From positions 1-64,000 of the IMG/VR virus record IMGVR_UViG_3300028025_004345: a stretch of DNA of 64,000 nt. One strand, written 5' to 3'. Positions 26,132 through 32,674 of the stretch are shown in pieces. This DNA comes from a virus. Every line of letters starts with the position of its first letter. The first letter of the stretch is position 1. The notes below the pieces were generated by a model. It made no database searches and was not told where the DNA came from. It worked only from the letters and a program-made list of their open reading frames with translations. Both the position numbers and the translations under genes were made by a program.

Positions 26132-26147
26132 TGTGAGATTAATCACA
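26132..26147. promoter_or_regulatory. CRP/GlxR-type site
   Basis: Perfect TGTGAGATTAATCACA. Same core recurs almost unchanged at 27313-27328 and 28962-28977. Confidence 0.6.
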
Positions 26148-26167
26148 TACGACACGCCGTGTTTGGA

Positions 26168-26197
26168 CTTGACTTTTTGACATTTATCTGCTAGTAT
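26168..26197 (+). promoter_or_regulatory. Sigma-70-type promoter
   Basis: TTGACT (26168-26173), 18-nt spacer, TAGTAT (26192-26197), upstream of the operon starting at 26353. A second promoter of the TGTCAG class lies 100 bp further on. Confidence 0.5.
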
Positions 26198-26251
26198 TAC
26201 TACTATAACAATTAAATAAAGATAAATAAGCAATGAGCCTTAGCAAATAAA

Positions 26252-26267
26252 TGTGACCAGTATCACA
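26252..26267. promoter_or_regulatory. CRP/GlxR-type site
   Basis: TGTGACCAGTATCACA, a perfect TGTGA/TCACA palindrome 29 bp upstream of the TGTCAG box. Confidence 0.6.
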
Positions 26268-26295
26268 GTGAGCCTAAGCAAATAAGTGCCCAATT

Positions 26296-26317
26296 TGTCA
26301 GACCCCCCTGCTAGACT
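26296..26317 (+). promoter_or_regulatory. TGTCAG-N10 promoter
   Basis: TGTCAG (26296-26301), 10 nt, TAGACT (26312-26317). Identical 18-mer to the promoter at 25136 and the same leader (AAAGGTGGTC before the ATG). Confidence 0.7.
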
Positions 26318-26352
26318 AATACTATAAACAAACAAAAGAAAGGTGGTCAGAA

Positions 26353-26538
26353 ATGACTTACACTATAACACTAGAAACCTTTAATGGTTCTACCAAAAAA
26401 ATCGCTCTCCCTTCTCGTGGTGCGGTTGCTCAATTCCTATCAACTTACCCAACACAATTACCTGTTGGCGTATCTGTTAAGGTTGCTTGTGACGCTCTTG
26501 GCGTTAGTGGCACTCTTAGAGGAAAGGCGGTTCTATAA
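26353..26538 (+). CDS. Small protein, paralog of 24215-24400
   Basis: 61 aa (starts MTYTITLETFNGSTKKIALP). Shares strand order and SVKVACDALGVSGT with the 24215 protein. SD AAAGGTGGTC. First gene of a four-gene operon; its stop TAA overlaps the next ATG. Confidence 0.6.
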   Translation: MTYTITLETFNGSTKKIALPSRGAVAQFLSTYPTQLPVGVSVKVACDALGVSGTLRGKAVL

Positions 26539-26681
26539 TGATAAACTCCGTTCTATCTATCCCCTGCGATGAATGCCACTCAACTGGCTTAATCTTTTTT
26601 GGTAATGATAATGACTATGATGTAGAAACTTGCGAATGCGATTTTGGTATTGAGCAAGACCTAAACCAATTTAACAACTAA
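26538..26681 (+). CDS. Small Cys-rich protein
   Basis: 47 aa: IPCDECHSTG and ETCECDFG give C-x2-C ... C-x-C spacing of a zinc-knuckle type. TAATG overlap upstream. Confidence 0.6.
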   Translation: MINSVLSIPCDECHSTGLIFFGNDNDYDVETCECDFGIEQDLNQFNN

Positions 26682-26701
26682 AAGAATAGGAAATAAAATA
26701 A

Positions 26702-26908
26702 ATGACTAAAGTAGAACACACACTAAAGTTCGTAACCGAGTTTGATGAAACTCACCCAGTAGCAAAGCAGGCACTTTCAATTCCTCACTCAGAATTAATT
26801 GCTATGCTTGAAGGAATGCTAAAAGATTTGCTAGTGCCTGCTATCACGCCAGTGCTTGATGAAATAAATGCTAATGGGTCCTACGCAATTCTAAAGGTGG
26901 CCGAATAA
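26702..26908 (+). CDS. Hypothetical small protein
   Basis: 68 aa, mostly helical (SELIAMLEGMLKDLLVPAIT). ATAGGAAATAAAATAA leader gives a weak SD (AGGA). Overlaps the following gene by TAATG. Unknown. Confidence 0.6.
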   Translation: MTKVEHTLKFVTEFDETHPVAKQALSIPHSELIAMLEGMLKDLLVPAITPVLDEINANGSYAILKVAE

Positions 26909-27078
26909 TGATGACTCGTAAAGACTATGTCGCAACTGCTGAAATTCTTGGCTCTTATAAAGATTTAATCGGTGATGAATTTTTATTTCAAGATTTAGTA
27001 AATGATTTTGGCTCAATGTTTGAGGCAGATAATCCAAGATTTAATTTTGAAACTTTTAGAGAGGCTTGCGAAAAATGA
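26908..27078 (+). CDS. Hypothetical small protein
   Basis: 56 aa acidic, aromatic-rich protein (ILGSYKDLIGDEFLFQDLV). Start overlaps TAA, stop overlaps the next ATG. Unknown. Confidence 0.55.
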   Translation: MMTRKDYVATAEILGSYKDLIGDEFLFQDLVNDFGSMFEADNPRFNFETFREACEK

Positions 27079-27200
27079 ACAGACTTTTAACAACAATAGT
27101 TCAACTATTTTTAGCGGGTAGCGTTTTAATTTTATTTAAAATGATGTTGCCAATGCTAAAAGAAGATTGGCAAGAAATCAAAAACGATTTGCGAAAGTAA
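27075..27200 (+). CDS. 41-aa membrane peptide
   Basis: One transmembrane helix (TTIVQLFLAGSVLILFKMML) then a charged tail. ATGA overlap with the previous gene. Last of the operon and followed by a CTGAGCAAG hairpin. Confidence 0.5.
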   Translation: MNRLLTTIVQLFLAGSVLILFKMMLPMLKEDWQEIKNDLRK

Positions 27201-27211
27201 ATTGTGATCCT

Positions 27212-27232
27212 GAGCAAGATTGAAAACTGCTC
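27212..27232 (+). terminator. CTGAGCAAG-type stem-loop
   Basis: GAGCA (27212-27216) pairs with TGCTC (27228-27232). Nearly the same hairpin sits after genes at about 30780, 32473 and 33711. The copy at 32473 has a U-tract, so the family likely terminates transcription. Confidence 0.55.
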
Positions 27233-27254
27233 AAATTTTGGACGTGGCAAAAAG

Positions 27255-27275
27255 TTATCCACAGGCTTATCCACA
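27255..27275 (+). promoter_or_regulatory. Tandem DnaA boxes
   Basis: Two perfect TTATCCACA boxes at 27255-27263 and 27267-27275, 3 bp apart. Within the 27201-27512 non-coding stretch. Confidence 0.6.
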
Positions 27276-27312
27276 GGTGTTTAAGAAGTTGTGTACGACA
27301 CGCCCGAAATTT

Positions 27313-27328
27313 TGTGAGATTAATCACA
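27313..27328. promoter_or_regulatory. CRP/GlxR-type site
   Basis: TGTGAGATTAATCACA, identical to the site at 26132-26147. Confidence 0.6.
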
Positions 27329-27458
27329 CGACTTGAGCGTCTCACTATTTGGATTTACTGGCTAGTAAGTTGATATTTTTAGTTTAATCATATAGACTTA
27401 CATAGTAAGAAAAAATAAATAAAGAAAGTCTATCCGATACGGCGAGCCTAACTAAAAA

Positions 27459-27480
27459 TGTCAGTGGGCTATGCTAGGAT
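27459..27480 (+). promoter_or_regulatory. TGTCAG-N10 promoter
   Basis: TGTCAG (27459-27464), 10 nt, TAGGAT (27475-27480). Leader carries AGAAAGAGG before the ATG at 27513. Confidence 0.6.
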
Positions 27481-27512
27481 AGAATTATCAACAAAAAGAA
27501 AGAGGTCTGCCA

Positions 27513-27719
27513 ATGGCTACCAAACTATACACAATAGAAAGCCTACTTGTAGGGAAAAACTATCGCTCACGCAACCGCCACTTTGAGGGCGAAATTGTAT
27601 CGGCTCAAAAGCGAGAAGGAATTTGGTATGGAGAAAATACCGAAGCCTATCTAATTGAGGTCAATGCTAAAGGCTTGCGAAATAAATTTGCGACTATCGC
27701 AGTAAAGGTTGGTGAGTAA
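27513..27719 (+). CDS. Small beta-barrel-like hypothetical protein
   Basis: 68 aa, SH3-like strand pattern (YTIESLLVGKNYRSR, GEIVSAQKREGIWYG) resembling the two 'KVGDxF' mini-proteins at 30312 and 30588. SD AGAAAGAGG. Unknown. Confidence 0.6.
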   Translation: MATKLYTIESLLVGKNYRSRNRHFEGEIVSAQKREGIWYGENTEAYLIEVNAKGLRNKFATIAVKVGE

Positions 27720-27721
27720 TT

Positions 27722-27886
27722 ATGGCTAGTGTTATTGACCAAAACGAATTCTATTGGATTTGGGATTTATCTTTCGTGTGTTGTGATGAAGTCCAATTTC
27801 GTTATCAGTGTAAAACCCATAGCGAGTTAATGGGTTGCTATTTTTGCGAATTTGATTACTCAAAAGATTGTGAGTGTGAAAACTAA
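27722..27886 (+). CDS. Small Cys-rich protein
   Basis: 54 aa with VCCDE, YQCKTH, CYFCEF and CECEN: eight cysteines including a C-x2-C. Probably metal-binding. TAATG overlap with the next gene. Confidence 0.6.
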   Translation: MASVIDQNEFYWIWDLSFVCCDEVQFRYQCKTHSELMGCYFCEFDYSKDCECEN

Positions 27887-28029
27887 TGGGATACATAGAA
27901 ATATTTAGAATTGACAATGAAGGCGCAGGTTGGATAGACTTGTCGCAAGCAAACTCAGATGAGTTATTTAATTTGGAAGTCGGCTTACTTAATGAAGGCG
28001 CACTATTTACTACTAAGGAGAATGACTAA
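27886..28029 (+). CDS. Small hypothetical protein
   Basis: 47 aa acidic. Overlapping ATG/TAA at both ends, within a six-gene operon. Unknown. Confidence 0.55.
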   Translation: MGYIEIFRIDNEGAGWIDLSQANSDELFNLEVGLLNEGALFTTKEND

Positions 28030-28247
28030 TGGACTATGAATACCTTGTAACTTGCCAATACGACTATGAGGAAAGCCCTCACTGGCAACAACGCTATGAA
28101 AACGAATTTGGTGCTTGGGAAAGTTTTTTCCGATTTACCGATTGGGGAATGGCTAACGAATACTCAACAGTGAATATTTACACACCAACAGGAAAGTGTT
28201 ACACTAAAGTATTCTATCGAGATGGAAGGGTTCAGGTAAGAGCATAA
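28029..28247 (+). CDS. Hypothetical aromatic-rich protein
   Basis: 72 aa (MDYEYLVTCQYDYEESPHWQ start), Tyr/Trp-rich, ends VFYRDGRVQVRA. Both ends overlap neighbours. Unknown. Confidence 0.6.
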   Translation: MDYEYLVTCQYDYEESPHWQQRYENEFGAWESFFRFTDWGMANEYSTVNIYTPTGKCYTKVFYRDGRVQVRA

Positions 28248-28372
28248 TGCCACTATACGAATTTACTACTTTCATAACTATCGAGGCTGATAGTCAAGAA
28301 GATGCCGTCCGTTGGTTCGATTGGAAAACCGAAGATTTAGAAACCTATGTCGCAGAAATTGAGGAGAAATAA
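28247..28372 (+). CDS. 41-aa ferredoxin-like mini-protein
   Basis: TTFITIEADSQEDAVRWFDW resembles the 'ADAEAxA' strand-helix unit of small phage proteins such as the end of 32018-32449. Overlaps the previous stop. Function unknown. Confidence 0.5.
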   Translation: MPLYEFTTFITIEADSQEDAVRWFDWKTEDLETYVAEIEEK

Positions 28373-28374
28373 TA

Positions 28375-28659
28375 ATGGGAAGCATAACCGCACTAGGAAT
28401 TAAAGATGAAGTCTTAGACTTAGAAACACAATTACTTTATCACCTTAAAGGTAATCACTATCCACCTGTCCCCGCAGAAATGGTAAAACCTTGTATCGAG
28501 GCTATTGACGCATACTATGATGAGGACTATGACCGAATGATTGATATGCCTATGGTTGGCGACTTTCAGATTCTCTATAAAGGAATGACCCACGCACCTG
28601 CGAGGGCTATCATAAGCCAACACCACTTGGAATTTTGGCTACCTGATTGGGAGGAATAG
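28375..28659 (+). CDS. Hypothetical protein
   Basis: 94 aa acidic protein (LDLETQLLYHLKGNHYPPVP start, later YDEDYDRMIDMPM). No family recognised. In operon; GGAGAAATAATAATG gives an SD. Confidence 0.6.
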   Translation: MGSITALGIKDEVLDLETQLLYHLKGNHYPPVPAEMVKPCIEAIDAYYDEDYDRMIDMPMVGDFQILYKGMTHAPARAIISQHHLEFWLPDWEE

Positions 28660-28660
28660 A

Positions 28661-28903
28661 ATGTCTGATACAATGGAAACTATGGAATTGATCCACGCAG
28701 ATAACTTAACACCCGACCAATTAATGCTTGGTGATTTAATTAAAATTGGTGATGACATCGTTGAAGTTAATTTTATTGAATGTGATTCAACAGGAGATAA
28801 CTACGACATACAAACCGAAAATGAATTTGGTGAAACAGAAGTTACACAGTATAGTTACACTGATTTAATTCCGTTATATGTTTTTATTGAACAAGAAGAA
28901 TAG
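28661..28903 (+). CDS. Hypothetical acidic protein
   Basis: 80 aa, a beta-rich core (LMLGDLIKIGDDIVEVNFIE) that looks like a small SH3/KOW-type barrel. SD GGAGGAAT. Last gene of this operon. Unknown. Confidence 0.6.
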   Translation: MSDTMETMELIHADNLTPDQLMLGDLIKIGDDIVEVNFIECDSTGDNYDIQTENEFGETEVTQYSYTDLIPLYVFIEQEE

Positions 28904-28961
28904 TTAAAAGTATTTTTGTGTGCTTCCCCGCACAAAAATGCACGTGGTCCACGTCCCGCCC

Positions 28962-28977
28962 TGTGAGATTTATCACA
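28962..28977. promoter_or_regulatory. CRP/GlxR-type site
   Basis: TGTGAGATTTATCACA, one base different from 26132-26147, centred 21 bp upstream of a TTGACA -35 box. Confidence 0.6.
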
Positions 28978-28986
28978 TTTTAAGAT

Positions 28987-29016
28987 TTGACATTTTTTGC
29001 CCCTGTATGCTAAGAT
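28987..29016 (+). promoter_or_regulatory. Sigma-70-type promoter
   Basis: TTGACA (28987-28992), 18 nt, TAAGAT (29011-29016), 5 nt before the ATG at 29022, so the transcript is nearly leaderless. Confidence 0.65.
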
Positions 29017-29021
29017 TAAGT

Positions 29022-29168
29022 ATGAAAAAAAACTCAGAGGAATTACGCAGACTTATGGAACTTCGCCGTTCTAATGCTGCCTCTGCGGTGCCTAATAAAA
29101 AGAAATACAACCGTAAAAAATGTCAGTCCGAACTGCTACAATTAAAAAAACAACAAAAAGGAGAATAG
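29022..29168 (+). CDS. 48-aa basic protein
   Basis: Starts MKKNSEELRRLMELRR; about one third Lys/Arg, so probably nucleic-acid binding. ATG chosen at 29022 because a promoter ends 5 nt before it; longer upstream frames start before the promoter. Unknown. Confidence 0.55.
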   Translation: MKKNSEELRRLMELRRSNAASAVPNKKKYNRKKCQSELLQLKKQQKGE

Positions 29169-29173
29169 CCCCT

Positions 29174-29350
29174 ATGGGAAATATCGCTGATGAATTCTAT
29201 GATGAATACTACGCAACCACCTGCCCTTCTTGCCGTGAAAATGCGGTTGATGAATATGAAGAAAAGTGCACTCATTGCTTACTAGAAGAAATGTCCGCTC
29301 ACTATAACGAAGACATTGCTCTAGAAATGAGTCTAGGCCTTGACTACTAA
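29174..29350 (+). CDS. Zinc-ribbon mini-protein
   Basis: 58 aa. TCPSCRENAVDEYEEKCTHC is a C-x2-C-x12-C-x2-C zinc ribbon. AAAAGGAG precedes by ~10 nt. Overlaps the start of the GP88-like gene by 11 nt. Confidence 0.65.
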   Translation: MGNIADEFYDEYYATTCPSCRENAVDEYEEKCTHCLLEEMSAHYNEDIALEMSLGLDY

Positions 29351-30074
29351 TACACTTAAACTAAAAAGATCTAAAGATAGAAAGGTCGCTAATGCCGTCA
29401 CCCCTAATGGAAAACAAGCAAGTATCGCAAATACCTTTGGCCTACCTGCTGGAAAGGCTTTCTCGTGCCCTGGTGCCACTAGCGTATGTGAAAGTGTATG
29501 CTATGCAGGAAAACTCGAAAAGGTCTTCCCAACCGTAAAGGTTAACCTATTGCACAATTGGTCCCTGCTGAAAGACGCAGACGGAGAAACTATGGTGCGC
29601 CTGCTTGATGAGATGATTGTTGATTTTGTCTCTGATTGTGAAAAGAAAGACGCTCCTAAGTTATTCCGTATTCACTGGGACGGCGATTTCTTTAACGATA
29701 CCTATACCTATGCCTGGAAAGTAGTTATTGATAAGCACCCCGACATTCAATTCTGGGTATACACACGAGTAAAGGCTGCTGCACTTATTCTTAAGGATGT
29801 ATCTAATTTATCATTGTATTTTTCTGCAGATAGCGAGAATGTAAAAACTGCCGTTGATCTAAAAATTAATAGCGGTGTGCGTATGGCATACCTTGCTAAG
29901 AATTTTGCAATTGGCCAGGCCGATGTAAAAGAAATGATTGGTCGCCCTGCTGCTAAGTGTCCTGAGAATAACAAACAAATTAAACTTATATCTCAACAAG
30001 GTAGCGCTTGCGTTTCTTGCTCACTTTGTGTATACTCTAAGAGTGACATAATTTTTTCTGCGAGTAAGAAATGA
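29340..30074 (+). CDS. GP88-family phage protein
   Basis: 244 aa from a TTG start (29340). TLKLKRSKDRKVANAVTPNG and SIANTFGLPAGKAFSCPGAT with SVCYAGKLEK resemble the 'gene product 88' family of mycobacteriophages: conserved Cys pairs (CPGATSVCESVCYAG and a C-terminal CVSCSLC) suggest an iron-sulfur or zinc site. A radical-SAM-like role has been proposed in the family but is not shown here. Probably an accessory of the early region. Confidence 0.7.
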   Translation: MTTNTLKLKRSKDRKVANAVTPNGKQASIANTFGLPAGKAFSCPGATSVCESVCYAGKLEKVFPTVKVNLLHNWSLLKDADGETMVRLLDEMIVDFVSDCEKKDAPKLFRIHWDGDFFNDTYTYAWKVVIDKHPDIQFWVYTRVKAAALILKDVSNLSLYFSADSENVKTAVDLKINSGVRMAYLAKNFAIGQADVKEMIGRPAAKCPENNKQIKLISQQGSACVSCSLCVYSKSDIIFSASKK

Positions 30075-30311
30075 GATAAATGAATTCCCTGCAAATAATA
30101 TTTTTAATTTGGTGCATAGTACTTTTATTTTTTCACCAATAAAAATTGCATGGGATCCACGTCCGCAAAACTTGATTTGTCAAGTTGCGACACGCCTTTA
30201 AGATGTGTTTAAGAACACACCCCAGAACCCCCCCAGGATTTGTATTTCTAACATTTTTTTGCTAAAATTATACTATAAGCAATTAACCCCCACAAGAAAG
30301 GCAAGACCCAA
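30075..30311. other. Intergenic with ACGTCC/CGACACGCC motifs
   Basis: Holds GATCCACGTCCG, CGACACGCC (30188-30196), TTTGTCAAGTTGCG and a run toward the small gene at 30312. A 20-codon hydrophobic ORF (30080-30142) exists but has no support. Confidence 0.4.
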
Positions 30312-30482
30312 ATGACACTATCAGGATACACTTACCAAATCGGTGATTTATTCACAACAAGCAAGACAGGCGTTACAGGTCGTATCGCTGGTTTTGAGCC
30401 AATGTCTAATAAGGTTACTAGAGTTTCACTTGTCCTAGCAAACGGCTCTCGTCGCTTGGCTATGGTCAAGACCTCTAAGTAA
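30312..30482 (+). CDS. Small SH3-like mini-protein
   Basis: 56 aa: YTYQIGDLFTTSKTGVTGRI then VTRVSLVLANGSRRLAM. Same layout as 30588-30752 (YKVGDTFTTQKSKVSG), so paralogs. SD AGAAAGGCAAG. Confidence 0.6.
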   Translation: MTLSGYTYQIGDLFTTSKTGVTGRIAGFEPMSNKVTRVSLVLANGSRRLAMVKTSK

Positions 30483-30513
30483 TCTCACAATGTGAGAAAT
30501 GTTAGAAATGGAT

Positions 30514-30543
30514 TTGACATTTCTTTCCCCAAAATGTTATACT
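30514..30543 (+). promoter_or_regulatory. Sigma-70-type promoter
   Basis: TTGACA (30514-30519), 18 nt, TATACT (30538-30543); drives the gene at 30588 through a 40-nt leader with AGAAAAGAG. Confidence 0.7.
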
Positions 30544-30587
30544 TAGGTATAACCAAATAACAACCCCTAAACAGAAAAGAGAAAAAA

Positions 30588-30752
30588 ATGGCAGTAGCAA
30601 CAGCAACATACAAGGTCGGCGACACTTTCACAACACAGAAGTCAAAGGTCAGCGGAGTAATTACAGAAATTACACCACAAGCAAATGGTAATGTTCGTGT
30701 TAAGTTAGATGTAAATGGCGCAACTCGTTACACAACTTGGACGGCAAAGTAA
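30588..30752 (+). CDS. Small SH3-like mini-protein
   Basis: 54 aa paralog of the previous gene. A single compact beta barrel is likely. SD AGAAAAGAG. Followed by a degenerate CTGAGCAAG hairpin (30783-30803). Confidence 0.6.
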   Translation: MAVATATYKVGDTFTTQKSKVSGVITEITPQANGNVRVKLDVNGATRYTTWTAK

Positions 30753-30782
30753 GTTTAGCAATAACGCTAAAGCAACTATCCT

Positions 30783-30803
30783 GAGCAAGATACAAAAAGG
30801 CTC
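30783..30803 (+). terminator. CTGAGCAAG-type stem-loop
   Basis: GAGC (30783-30786) pairs with GCTC (30800-30803). Weaker copy of the hairpin family at 27212, 32473 and 33711. Confidence 0.4.
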
Positions 30804-30846
30804 ACACACCCCCAACTAATACCCCACAAAAGAAAAGAGAAAACAA

Positions 30847-31269
30847 ATGGCTAGAGGAAAAGCAATCTCAGTAAAAATCCCTACTCAGCGAGTAATCGCA
30901 GGACTAGAGGCATCACTAGCAAAACTAGAGATGGACTACGCAACACAAGGCGAAAACGAACGAAAGCACACACTTGCTTATGAGGCTTGGAAAAAGCAAA
31001 TTGGTGAGTGGGCAATCGCTAACTTCTCAAAGGCTGAGAACCTTCGCACAAACTATCGTTCTTGGAACAACAACCTCAATGTTGATTTTGACATTGTAGT
31101 AAAAGAGGGAGAGTTCCCTACTGAACCTGAAAAGGATTTTGAGGTTATTCACACTCATACCTATAAGGAAATGAAAGAGGAAATCACAAACGCAATTCGC
31201 ATCTTAAAGATGACAGATGAGGAAGTTGTAAATACTTCCACATACAATGCGGTTGCTCGTTATCTCTAA
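30847..31269 (+). CDS. Hypothetical protein
   Basis: 140 aa, mainly helical (VIAGLEASLAKLEMDYATQG, DEEVVNTSTYNAVARYL). SD AGAAAAGAG. Followed by a GC-rich structured segment. A role in DNA metabolism is possible but nothing specific is seen. Confidence 0.65.
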   Translation: MARGKAISVKIPTQRVIAGLEASLAKLEMDYATQGENERKHTLAYEAWKKQIGEWAIANFSKAENLRTNYRSWNNNLNVDFDIVVKEGEFPTEPEKDFEVIHTHTYKEMKEEITNAIRILKMTDEEVVNTSTYNAVARYL

Positions 31270-31281
31270 CTAGATAATTGG

Positions 31282-31301
31282 GTGGGGCGTAAAAGCCCCA
31301 C
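31282..31301 (+). terminator. GC-rich stem-loop
   Basis: GTGGGGC (31282-31288) and GCCCCAC (31295-31301) around loop GTAAAA, right after the gene end. No clean U-run, so its terminator role is uncertain. Confidence 0.5.
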
Positions 31302-31340
31302 TCAGTTCCCTTGGAGTGAGTCAGGCTCGCCTGGGGATCT

Positions 31341-31383
31341 GATAGGGGTGGGTTCCAGACTAACGGCCGTGCCTACCCCTATC
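31341..31383 (+). ncRNA. Candidate structured RNA
   Basis: GATAGGGGTGGG (31341-31352) pairs with CCTACCCCTATC (31372-31383): 12 bp with one G-T pair around a 19-nt loop. The segment 31276-31385 is locally GC-rich and holds two more hairpins. It ends 8 bp before a TGTCAG promoter. Confidence 0.4.
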
Positions 31384-31391
31384 ACACAATT

Positions 31392-31413
31392 TGTCAGACC
31401 CCTATAGTATAAT
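31392..31413 (+). promoter_or_regulatory. TGTCAG-N10 promoter
   Basis: TGTCAG (31392-31397), 10 nt, TATAAT (31408-31413). Leader with AGAAAGAAGGAAG before the ATG at 31447. Confidence 0.75.
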
Positions 31414-31446
31414 TAAAAGAAACAAGCAGAAAGAAGGAAGCCCCCA

Positions 31447-31944
31447 ATGGGATTAGATATGTATCTCTCAGCACGGAAATATGTTAGCAAAGTAGACTGG
31501 AAAGTCCTACACGACAATAGCGATTTATCTTATGATTCACCTGAAGCAATTCTTCCTGATTTTAAATCTATTGTAGATACCGCTGGCTTAGGTGATTTGG
31601 CCACAGATACTCAAGGCACACAGGTTTCAGTCGTCTGCGCCTATTGGCGTAAGTCAAATCAAATTCACAACTGGTTTGTCAATAATGTTCAGAATGGTGA
31701 GGATGACTGCGGAGAATACTATGTTTCTAAAGATAAACTAACAAGCCTGCGTGAACTATGTCGCAAGACTTTATTTGAAAAGAACCCACAATTGCTTCAA
31801 ACTCGTGAAGGATTTTTCTTTGGTTCAACAGATATTGACCAATACTATTGGGAAGATATAAAACGCACAATTAAAAAACTTGATAAGGTAATTAATCATA
31901 AAGAGTTTAATGAATTATCATTCTACTATCAAAGTTCTTGGTAG
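31447..31944 (+). CDS. MGLDMYL-type phage protein
   Basis: 165 aa with the N-terminus MGLDMYLSARKYV, a widespread but uncharacterised phage/bacterial family. Conserved-looking YWRKSNQIHNWFVNNVQNGE and CGEYYVSKDKLTSLRELC. SD AGAAGGAAG. No catalytic function known. Confidence 0.7.
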   Translation: MGLDMYLSARKYVSKVDWKVLHDNSDLSYDSPEAILPDFKSIVDTAGLGDLATDTQGTQVSVVCAYWRKSNQIHNWFVNNVQNGEDDCGEYYVSKDKLTSLRELCRKTLFEKNPQLLQTREGFFFGSTDIDQYYWEDIKRTIKKLDKVINHKEFNELSFYYQSSW

Positions 31945-31963
31945 TGATGATCGCATTGACAAT

Positions 31964-31985
31964 TGTCAGTGGCCAGTAGTATAAT
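31964..31985 (+). promoter_or_regulatory. TGTCAG-N10 promoter
   Basis: TGTCAG (31964-31969), 10 nt, TATAAT (31980-31985); also TTGACA 18 nt from the -10 (31956-31961). Leader with AGAAAGAGG. Confidence 0.75.
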
Positions 31986-32017
31986 TAAAGTAACCAACAA
32001 ACAGAAAGAGGCCCCCA

Positions 32018-32449
32018 ATGGACCAGCAAGATATATCAACACTAGCAAGCACAGTAAATGCAACAGAAGAGTTCCTTCGTGATTCTTTAGCCAAGGCAAC
32101 ATTGCGTGTAACTCAATTAGAGGAGCACATTCAAAAAGTAACTCAGCGCTCATATGCAGACTCTGCAGAACGCAACCGTATGGTTGAATCAATGCAAGAG
32201 TGGACCCTTAGTGAATTAGAGAGTGAAGATATCTCTGAGTCTCAAGCAGAATCAATTGCAGAAATTATGGGCTTTGAATTAGAAAAAGAATTCGAAGTTG
32301 AAGTTACAGTTATGTATTCTGTTACTGTTAATGCTCGCACTGAAGAAGATGCACAGAATGCAATTCACGATATTGATTTCGATACCGTCGATTATAACTC
32401 AGACAACATTTCTTATCTATCATCCTCAATTGATAGAATAGATATTTAG
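32018..32449 (+). CDS. Hypothetical coiled-coil protein
   Basis: 143 aa. N-terminal helix/coiled coil (LAKATLRVTQLEEHIQK), then a C-terminal ferredoxin-like strand-helix unit (VEVTVMYSVTVNARTEEDAQ). Unknown function. Confidence 0.6.
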   Translation: MDQQDISTLASTVNATEEFLRDSLAKATLRVTQLEEHIQKVTQRSYADSAERNRMVESMQEWTLSELESEDISESQAESIAEIMGFELEKEFEVEVTVMYSVTVNARTEEDAQNAIHDIDFDTVDYNSDNISYLSSSIDRIDI

Positions 32450-32472
32450 TAGGGGGCTACTAATAAAAACCT

Positions 32473-32499
32473 GAGCAAGTTTTAAAACTGCTCTCTTTT
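32473..32499 (+). terminator. CTGAGCAAG-type terminator
   Basis: GAGCA (32473-32477) pairs with TGCTC (32489-32493), extended by AGTTTT/AAAACT, followed by TCTTTTTT. Best copy of the four-member hairpin family. Confidence 0.75.
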
Positions 32500-32522
32500 T
32501 TATAAAATTTTGCACGTGGAGT

Positions 32523-32542
32523 TTATCCACAGGTTATCCACA
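32523..32542 (+). promoter_or_regulatory. Tandem DnaA boxes
   Basis: Perfect TTATCCACA at 32523-32531 and 32534-32542, two bp apart, followed by a TCACATTGTGA inverted repeat. Confidence 0.6.
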
Positions 32543-32622
32543 TGGTGAAGATCACATTGTGAATTACGACACAGTTACGAAATGCCCCATTTATCCCCTG
32601 ATTACTTATACGATTTGACTTT

Positions 32623-32644
32623 TGTCAGTGGGTGGGTGTATGAT
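32623..32644 (+). promoter_or_regulatory. TGTCAG-N10 promoter
   Basis: TGTCAG (32623-32628), 10 nt, TATGAT (32639-32644), with TTGACT 18 nt from the -10 (32615-32620). Confidence 0.7.
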
Positions 32645-32674
32645 TAGATTATCAACAACAGAAAGAAGGAAATC

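Larger units (their letters stand above)
26052..26352. other. Regulatory intergenic cassette
   Basis: About 300 bp with no gene. It holds a perfect DnaA box (TTATCCACA, 26107-26115), two TGTGA-N6-TCACA sites (26132-26147, 26252-26267), CGACACGCC (26150-26158), a TTGACT-N18-TAGTAT promoter (26168-26197) and a TGTCAG promoter (26296-26317). Confidence 0.65.

Noticed and set aside
30080-30142. 20-codon hydrophobic ORF after the GP88-like gene
   Set aside because: Too short, no SD and no overlap coupling.
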